Source: Curtobacterium sp. VKM Ac-1393 (lineage in GTDB: Bacteria > Actinomycetota > Actinomycetes > Actinomycetales > Microbacteriaceae). Taken from it: 64,000 nucleotides of DNA. The notes under the pieces were generated by a model. It saw only the letters and a program-made list of their open reading frames with translations. It did no database searches and was not told the DNA's origin. The stretch is taken from positions 186,001 through 250,000 of the forward strand of contig NZ_JADKRW010000003.1 in NCBI RefSeq assembly GCF_015350995.1, written 5' to 3'. Positions 59,221 through 64,000 of the stretch are shown here, in pieces. How positions within the stretch are numbered: position 1 is the stretch's first letter; every line of letters starts with the position of its first letter. The translations under genes were made by a program, and so were the position numbers.

Positions 59221-60510
59221 TCAGTGTGGCGGGCGAGTCTCGCGCAACGCCTGACTACTGCGTTCCATGGCTGCTGCCAGAGTCTCCGAGCTCGAACCGG
59301 AGCGGTAGCGCCGCGTCATCACGACGGACGAGTGGCCGATGAGCTCCATGGCGACGACTTCCGGCACACCGGCAGCGTAGAGGAGGTCGACGGCGAAGTG
59401 GCGGGCGTCGTGCAACCGGACCTGCGGGACGCTGGCCCGCTCGAGCAGCACGTGCCACGCCTTGTTGTCGACGGACGCGTCGATCGGCATGCCGAGGGAG
59501 CGTTCCGTTCCCGACGTCCACAGAAGGCCGTACGGATTCGGCTCCGCTTGGGCTGCCTCCATGCGGTTGCGAACCAGGGAACGAAGCGGCTCCACGAGGG
59601 GCACCCTTCGGTCGCCGGCGGCAGACTTCGGGCGGGTCATCCAGAGCCCGCCCACGACGTGACGCATCTCGTGGTCTGAGGGCGCTGTGACTCGCCGTTC
59701 CGGGCATTCGGAGCCGCGGGCCTGACCACACAGCCATCTACATCCGTGCTGCCAGGTCAAGCGTTGCAGCTGCCACGACAGATCAAGGTGGTCCGTGACG
59801 CGGTCGAGCTCGAGGCCGAGTAGTTCGCCCTGCCGGCCACCGGTGAGGAGTGCCGCGACCCATCGCGACTCGAGCCGAGTGCCCCGAGCAGCGTCGAGGA
59901 TCAAGGCAGCGTCAGACCGGCGGAGAACGTCGAGCTTCGGGCGTGAAGGTCTCGGCGGCCGAACAAGGGCGGCGACGTCTCGGTGGGTGTACCCCTCGCG
60001 GTGGGCCTGCTTGAGTGCGATGGCGAGGATTCGGTGGCCTTGCAGCACGGTGGACGCAGCGAGGCCAGCATCCCGCATGTGTCTGTGGAGCTCGCGGACG
60101 TCCGCGGCGGTGAGGTCCACGAGGTCGCGTGCGCCGATCGATGGCTCGATGTACAGGCGCGCGAGGGATCGGTAGGTCTCGGCCGTCCGCGGGCGCACTT
60201 CATGGTCGACGATCTCGGCCAGCCAGTACCGGAGCCAGGCAGTCAGTGAGCTGCTCGGGATGAGGGATGGCGGCGGTGGAAGCTCAGCGGGAGTGGGCGG
60301 TCGCGGCGTGAGCTCGGCGCGACGCAGCTTCAAGATCGCCAGCTTGCGGAGAGCCGTGTCGTAGTCGCGCGATCGGAGCATGACGCGCTTCCGCCGACCC
60401 TCGACACGAGGGAAGTCGAGTGCGACCTGCCAGTACACGAGCGGCTTGTTGGGGTCGGCCGGTACGCGACAGATCGACCCTTCGCCTCGGGGTTGTCTCA
60501 TGCGGCCCAT
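59221..60510 (-). CDS. Tyrosine recombinase/integrase
   Basis: A 429-residue phage-type integrase. Arm-binding and core-binding domains (about residues 1-185) precede the catalytic domain with Arg226 (TGGRQGEL), His367-Arg370 (HDAR), His393 (GHSS) and Tyr402 (MTRRY). An insert of about 40 residues between the first Arg and the His contains Cys257, Cys261 and Cys269 with His255, a likely zinc site. ATG 60510 is the first start; 60501 is an alternative, neither with a ribosome site. It drives integration at the tRNA 3' end 140 bases away. Confidence 0.93.
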   Translation of the reverse strand: MGRMRQPRGEGSICRVPADPNKPLVYWQVALDFPRVEGRRKRVMLRSRDYDTALRKLAILKLRRAELTPRPPTPAELPPPPSLIPSSSLTAWLRYWLAEIVDHEVRPRTAETYRSLARLYIEPSIGARDLVDLTAADVRELHRHMRDAGLAASTVLQGHRILAIALKQAHREGYTHRDVAALVRPPRPSRPKLDVLRRSDAALILDAARGTRLESRWVAALLTGGRQGELLGLELDRVTDHLDLSWQLQRLTWQHGCRWLCGQARGSECPERRVTAPSDHEMRHVVGGLWMTRPKSAAGDRRVPLVEPLRSLVRNRMEAAQAEPNPYGLLWTSGTERSLGMPIDASVDNKAWHVLLERASVPQVRLHDARHFAVDLLYAAGVPEVVAMELIGHSSVVMTRRYRSGSSSETLAAAMERSSQALRETRPPH

Positions 60511-60622
60511 CGAACGCCGCGGCCGTGTCAGAGGTGCCCCGTTACCGTCGCGGGATGCCAGGCGACGTCGTAACAGGTGGGCGCTCGGGCCGGCGCTCAG
60601 AGTGCTCGGTGCGCTGCTCGCG

Positions 60623-60883
60623 CTAGCGCAGAGTCGGCGTGACGGAGTTCTTCTCGTTCACATCAATGACCTGGCCGTCGAGGGTGAAGACGTCAACGAG
60701 GACGCCGATGCCAAAGAGGCCGGCGGTGAACGTGTAGAGGATGCCGGTACCGACCTTGCCCATGTAGTACCGGTGAGCACCGACGATGCCGAAGAAGAAG
60801 ATCCACTTGTACGCAGTACCGATGTGCTTCTGCGGACGGGCGTTCGAGTAGGCCTGCTGGGTCGCGGGGGTGGTGTCAGTCAT
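60623..60883 (-). CDS. TM2 domain membrane protein
   Basis: An 86-residue protein with a TM2 domain: FFFGIVGAHRYYMGKVGTGILY followed by the second helix GLFGIGVLVDVFTL. TM2 proteins are small membrane proteins of unknown function. AGGAG precedes the ATG at 60883, and the much longer ORF in this frame runs antisense through the Abi-like gene and is not real. It lies inside the integrated element, between integrase and the Abi-like gene. Confidence 0.85.
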   Translation of the reverse strand: MTDTTPATQQAYSNARPQKHIGTAYKWIFFFGIVGAHRYYMGKVGTGILYTFTAGLFGIGVLVDVFTLDGQVIDVNEKNSVTPTLR

Positions 60884-61267
60884 GTCGGGTCTCCTGATCG
60901 GGTCACTGGTGAGTGATCCCCACCTCGGGGAACGTACAGGCTGAACAGCCGCAGTTCGACGCCCCCAAGCGGGGCACGCCTGCGAGGTTCGGTGCCAGAG
61001 GGCGCCTCGACCTCGAGAGAGCGCTCGGGGAAGGTCACCCAGGCGAGGAGCCTCATCGCGTATACGGAGCGAGCGGTCCTCGTCGAGTGGGGGTTTTCTC
61101 GCAGGCGGCCGAGTGCGCGTGGGTGTGGGTGTGGCGGGACGTAGTGAGACGGAGAAACGTCCCGCAAACGCAAAGCACCCGCCAGCAACATGGCTGACGG
61201 GCAACTTCGAGCGTAAACGCGTCGGATGAACTCGCGTCTTCGGAAGGGACGCTACTACGCTGCACCT
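60884..61267. other. Noncoding gap with two hairpins inside the element
   Basis: No gene is supported in these 384 bases. A stem GCGGGACGT (61134-61142) / ACGTCCCGC (61157-61165) and another CCCGCCAGC (61178-61186) / GCTGACGGG (61193-61201) are present, both clearly capable of folding. The stretch separates the divergent TM2 and Abi-like genes and must contain both promoters. Confidence 0.5.
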
Positions 61268-61972
61268 GTGAACGCCAAACTTGCCACGCTCGTCAGCGAG
61301 CCACGCTTCGGCAAGTACCTCAAGCACAGTCGGAACGATGCGGAGCTTGCCGCAGATCTCTACGAGTTCAACCTGAGACTCGCTGGTGGAGCGTTCAAAG
61401 CGATCCAGATGTGCGAGGTGATCGTGCGCAACGCGATGGATCAGCAGCTCCGCGCGTGGAACCAGACGGCTGTCGGCACGGAGGACTGGACGCTCCATCC
61501 AGCACCAATGCTGAAAGCCTGCTTCTACGACGATGGCAGGGACCTGACCGACGCCGCTAGCAAGGCGTCGAAGGCTCTCCGAAAGTCCGGCCGCACTGTT
61601 GGCCACGACGACGTGCTCGCGCAGATGAGCTTCGGCGCTTGGCGGTACTTGCCACCTGGCCGAAAACCCCACATGGCCAAGCAGCGGATCTGGGATGAGG
61701 CACTCACCCATGCGTTCCCCGGCCGGCAGGATCGAACGACCACCGACACGTTGGCGCAGTGGCTCGGCATCACCTACGACTTCCGCAACCGAGTTGCTCA
61801 CCACGAACCGATCTACCACCTCGACGTGGCAGCGAAGCGACGGGTGATCAGCGACGTGATCGACGCCGTGAGCCGAGACGCGAAGAAGTGGTTCATCAAG
61901 AACGACGAGTTTGGTGCTCAGGCGCAGGAGTTTCAGCGCTTCGTCAAGGAACGCAGGCTTCGGATTTCGTAA
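61268..61972 (+). CDS. Abi-like protein with HEPN motif (abortive-infection candidate)
   Basis: A 234-residue protein of the Abi_2/Abi-like family. The N-terminal EPRFGKYLKHSRNDAELAADLYEFN and AFKAIQMCEVIVRNAMD match the family start, and the C-terminal RNRVAHHE (residues 173-180) is the R-x4-H HEPN ribonuclease motif. HEPN Abi proteins cleave RNA in infected cells. The GTG at 61268 is preferred over ATG 61226: TACGCT stands six bases before it (leaderless) and the N-terminus then fits the family. As element cargo it may exclude other phages. Confidence 0.82.
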   Translation: MNAKLATLVSEPRFGKYLKHSRNDAELAADLYEFNLRLAGGAFKAIQMCEVIVRNAMDQQLRAWNQTAVGTEDWTLHPAPMLKACFYDDGRDLTDAASKASKALRKSGRTVGHDDVLAQMSFGAWRYLPPGRKPHMAKQRIWDEALTHAFPGRQDRTTTDTLAQWLGITYDFRNRVAHHEPIYHLDVAAKRRVISDVIDAVSRDAKKWFIKNDEFGAQAQEFQRFVKERRLRIS

Positions 61973-61977
61973 GGAAC

Positions 61978-62011
61978 GCCCCCTCGAGCTCCCGAAGGAA
62001 ACCGAGGGGGC
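61978..62011. terminator. Bidirectional terminator between the Abi-like and FN3 genes
   Basis: GCCCCCTCG (61978-61986) / CGAGGGGGC (62003-62011) lies between the two convergent stops, followed by CTTGT on the plus strand. Confidence 0.8.
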
Positions 62012-62018
62012 CTTGTCG

Positions 62019-63008
62019 TTACGCGGTGACCGAGAAGTTCTTGAACGTCGGTCCGTTGCCCACCGCAGCGAGCCCGTGCTGGGTCGCGGTGCTGTTGAAC
62101 GAGTCCGTCGCGGTGATGACGGTTGCACCGTTGACCGCCACGGTGACGCTGTCGCTGGCCATGACCACCTTGACGACGTCGCCAGCGACGCCAGCGGCGG
62201 CCGAATCCGATCCGACCTGCGTCAGCGTCCCGTTCACGCTCTTGTAGAGCTGGTACTTCCCGGGAACCCCGCCGGTGACACGGAGCTGCACCATCCAGTA
62301 GTTGACGCTCGAGTCACCTCGGAACAGCAAGCGTCCGTGGTTCGAGCCAGTGCTGAGAGAGGCGAACTTGGCCTGCACCGTGCCATTCGCTCGTCCGGAC
62401 TCAACCGTGACTCGACCGTTCGATCCGGAAAGCATGGACGCGCTCCCGCTGACGATGCCCCAGACAGTCGCGTTCGGCGTCCACGCTTGGCCAGTCTCTG
62501 CCGCGCCGAGGGTGGTCGGGTTGTCGGCGCGGTTGAAGGAGTCAGTGACCGCTGGAACGTCACTGGAGGTGAACGATGCGACGGCGCTCGGTGTGCCCAC
62601 GCCGCCCGTGTTCATGGCCGACACCCGAACTTCGTACGCCGTGTTCGGGGTCAGTCCTGCCAGCGTGTATGACGAGCCGGCGGCGCTTCCTGCGCGCACC
62701 CACGTAGACGAGCCTGCGACGCGGTACTCGATCGCGTAGGCAGTCGCCAGGTTTGTCGCCGTCCAGGTGATCGCTGCAGACGAAGCGGACGGGGTAGCGG
62801 CGAGTCCGGCGACCTGCCCGGGAGCTGCTGGCAGGAGAGGGTCGGACGCTCCCGTGGCGATGCGACGCAACGCGTCAAACATCCCTCGGCCGATGCGCCG
62901 CTGGGCGTCCGCGTTGTAGTGGCTGCCATCGTTCATGCTGAGGCCGGCAACCCCCTGAGCAAAGCTGGTTCGCTGAACGCGTCCCGGCGTCCCGGCGTTC
63001 GTGCCCAT
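62019..63008 (-). CDS. Phage-type protein with FN3 domain and C-terminal carbohydrate-binding-like domain
   Basis: A 329-residue protein likely to be a virion tail or surface component. After a head region (MNDGSHYNADAQRRIGRGMFDALRRIATG) comes an FN3 domain at about residues 62-148 (APGQVAGLAATPSASSAAITW ... GLTPNTAYEVRVSAMN). A beta-rich C-terminal domain follows (DSFNRADNPTTLG ... GRVTVESGRANGTVQAKF), like laminin-G or polysaccharide-binding folds. AAAGG precedes the ATG. Function by position and domains only. Confidence 0.75.
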   Translation of the reverse strand: MGTNAGTPGRVQRTSFAQGVAGLSMNDGSHYNADAQRRIGRGMFDALRRIATGASDPLLPAAPGQVAGLAATPSASSAAITWTATNLATAYAIEYRVAGSSTWVRAGSAAGSSYTLAGLTPNTAYEVRVSAMNTGGVGTPSAVASFTSSDVPAVTDSFNRADNPTTLGAAETGQAWTPNATVWGIVSGSASMLSGSNGRVTVESGRANGTVQAKFASLSTGSNHGRLLFRGDSSVNYWMVQLRVTGGVPGKYQLYKSVNGTLTQVGSDSAAAGVAGDVVKVVMASDSVTVAVNGATVITATDSFNSTATQHGLAAVGNGPTFKNFSVTA

Positions 63009-63816
63009 GAGGTGGCCTTTCTGGTCAAGTAACGGTTTTCGAGGCTGGTGGCCGCGTACGGCCCTGGGTCCAGCGGAGTGAGATGAGGCCCCGAATTCAG
63101 GCCGAAGGCGGGGAGAAGGAAAGGGGTAGACAGGTCATGCGGGGAAAACCCCAGACCCGTACACGGGGAGAGCCACAGCACCTCTACGACCAGGACGGAC
63201 CCGGGGGGAGGGGGTGGTGGCCCCGGGTCGGCTGACTGGCGTTGAGCGGGCCGTGGGCGGGTCGTTCGGCCGTGGTTCGGGGTGACGCTCGCGGGGACCG
63301 TTTGTGGTCCTGTCAGCCCGTCGTGCGGCTGGCTGTGCTGCTGCTTCGCGTTGGTGCCGACACGAGGTGATGCGTTGGTGGCCATGACCTCGAGGTGTTC
63401 GTGTTCTTCTTGTTCTTCGTTCATTGCGTGGGCTGGACCCCTCGCCCTCCCCTCCCCCCCCCCCCGGGGTGGGGTCTGCCTGATGTGGTGGGCTGTACCC
63501 GAGGTCGGCGACGGTTGTCGTGGTTGGAGTTGTCGGCCTCGCGTGCTGAGGCTGCGTGGGTGGGCTGCCTACACGCTGCTGGTGTGCGCCCTGGCTGACT
63601 GCCTGCCCTGGTTGTGGTGCTGGGCTGGTGTGCTGGCCGTGTGGCGCTGGGCTGGTGCGGTGGTGGGGCTGGCACCTGCCCAGGTGCTGCAGCGTGGGCG
63701 GGCGTTGGGGGTGCCCGGTGCCCGGGCTGGCACCCCGGGTCTCCGGCATCCCTCCCGGCTCAGCAGGCCGGACGGGTACCCGGGTTCCGCTGAGCCGAGA
63801 GAGGGCATCGGGTGGG
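63009..63816. other. 808-base stretch with no supported gene; 12-C homopolymer
   Basis: Several ORFs occur here on both strands, but none has a recognisable product, good ribosome site and consistent codon bias. The plus strand is G/T-rich at 63460-63720. A run of 12 C (63454-63465) followed by GGGG lies inside. A minus-strand ORF at 62933-63424 begins MNEEQEEHEHLEV and is the least unlikely, but it overlaps the FN3 gene by 76 bases and degrades toward its end. Confidence 0.45.
63454..63465. repeat. Homopolymer of 12 C
   Basis: An uninterrupted 12-base C run followed by GGGGTGGGG, unusual in this window. It could be phase-variable or a sequencing-length artefact. On the minus strand it is a poly-G tract. 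Confidence 0.85.
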
Positions 63817-64000
63817 TCAGCGGGCGCGCTTGGCTGATGCCGCTGCGAGCCGCGGGCTGATGCCCTGCGCTTCCCACTCAGCGCGGAGGATCGCGGCGGC
63901 CTCGTCGTCGGCCTGCCGCTGTCGCCAGTGCGCTGCGCGCTGCTCGTCAGGCGTTGCCTTCTTCGCCTTGGTCGACTCGAGCTCGTCGACTTCGGTGATG
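63817..64000 (-). CDS. Partial protein at the window edge (C-terminal 60 residues)
   Basis: The minus strand gives an open frame from the right edge to a TGA at 63817-63819. It reads ITEVDELESTKAKKATPDEQ and continues through RAAHWRQRQADDEAAAILRA to SPRLAAASAKRAR. It is highly charged and helical with no domain I recognise. Its position upstream of the FN3 gene on the same strand suggests a phage structural or assembly protein. The start lies outside the window. Confidence 0.6.
   Translation of the reverse strand, partial: ITEVDELESTKAKKATPDEQRAAHWRQRQADDEAAAILRAEWEAQGISPRLAAASAKRAR

Larger units (their letters stand above)
59054..64000. mobile_element. Integrated prophage or integrative element (left part; continues past the window)
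   Basis: Bounded on the left by the tRNA 3'-end remnant. Contents in order: tyrosine integrase, TM2 protein, Abi-like HEPN protein, phage-type FN3 protein, about 800 bases with no supported gene, and the 3' part of a further gene at the edge. The integrase is at the att-proximal end, as expected. The codon use of the Abi gene is less G/C-biased than the host genes. The right end is not seen. Confidence 0.8.

Noticed and set aside
60884..62128. N-terminal 415-residue extension of the TM2 frame
   Set aside because: The long ORF passes antisense through the Abi-like gene; AGGAG and the TM2 domain place the start at 60883.
63135..63749. 204-residue minus-strand ORF
   Set aside because: Pro/Arg/Thr/Gln low-complexity sequence without a start signal; it crosses the poly-C tract and resembles random high-GC translation.
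1..64000. CRISPR array
   Set aside because: No regularly spaced identical repeats with unique spacers and no cas genes were seen.

Overview
The window is uniformly high-GC DNA (about 70% by eye) with strong G/C preference at third codon positions, many GTG starts and operons stitched by 4-base ATGA/GTGA overlaps. Together with DtxR-type iron boxes, a DUF3090 operon and many candidate leaderless promoters (TANNNT six to eight bases before the start codon), this points to an Actinomycetota, most likely Microbacteriaceae and perhaps Curtobacterium. The family and genus are inferences; no rRNA gene is present.

Layout. 0.1-7.3 kb: mannitol-type dehydrogenase, TetR plus MMPL exporter, OhrR-like MarR, a small zinc-ribbon protein, and an Old Yellow Enzyme. 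7.5-11.2 kb: SGNH/acyltransferase-3 surface O-acylation protein, small membrane proteins, a HIT protein and tRNA-Arg(ACG). 11.3-18.1 kb: dienelactone hydrolase and G6PDH on the minus strand; Gfo/Idh/MocA oxidoreductase with sugar isomerase on the plus strand; a cell-wall anchored 5'-nucleotidase. 18.4-22.5 kb: complete efeUOB iron uptake operon behind an iron box. 22.6-29.0 kb: TRIC/UPF0126 membrane protein, TetR, and a MoxR-DUF58-transglutaminase operon. 29.1-32.5 kb: sugar isomerase plus oxidoreductase operon with a divergent LacI repressor and a perfect operator. 32.6-36.2 kb: MarR/MFS pair and an AbiE-like toxin-antitoxin pair. 36.3-40.7 kb: tRNA-Ser(GCT), LytR-CpsA-Psr protein, GntR regulator and MFS transporter. 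40.9-44.3 kb: MoxR-like ATPase with a VWA partner broken by a one-base frameshift. 44.6-46.6 kb: SCO1664/DUF3090/phosphatase operon. 46.7-49.6 kb: MFS, AI-2E family protein and a BLUF blue-light sensor. 49.7-55.5 kb: sugar ABC transporter, divergent oxidoreductase and LacI. 55.6-59.05 kb: HxlR/SDR pair, a leaderless nucleotidyltransferase pair, GrpB and GNAT.

59.05 kb to the right edge: an integrated element. It starts at a duplicated tRNA 3' end, carries a tyrosine integrase, a TM2 protein, an Abi-like HEPN protein and a phage-type FN3 protein, and runs out of the window.

Themes. Three Gfo/Idh/MocA oxidoreductases, two TIM-barrel isomerases, a sugar ABC importer, mannitol dehydrogenase and several sugar regulators suggest a plant- or litter-associated sugar scavenger (inference). 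The defence-like content is AbiE, a second nucleotidyltransferase pair and the HEPN Abi protein. A dispersed palindrome family (18-bp arms around GGACGGGAGGCGCGGTGC) recurs between genes. I did not find a wholly new multi-gene system; the best candidates for new biology are the leaderless nucleotidyltransferase pair, the integrated element's cargo and the intergenic palindrome families.
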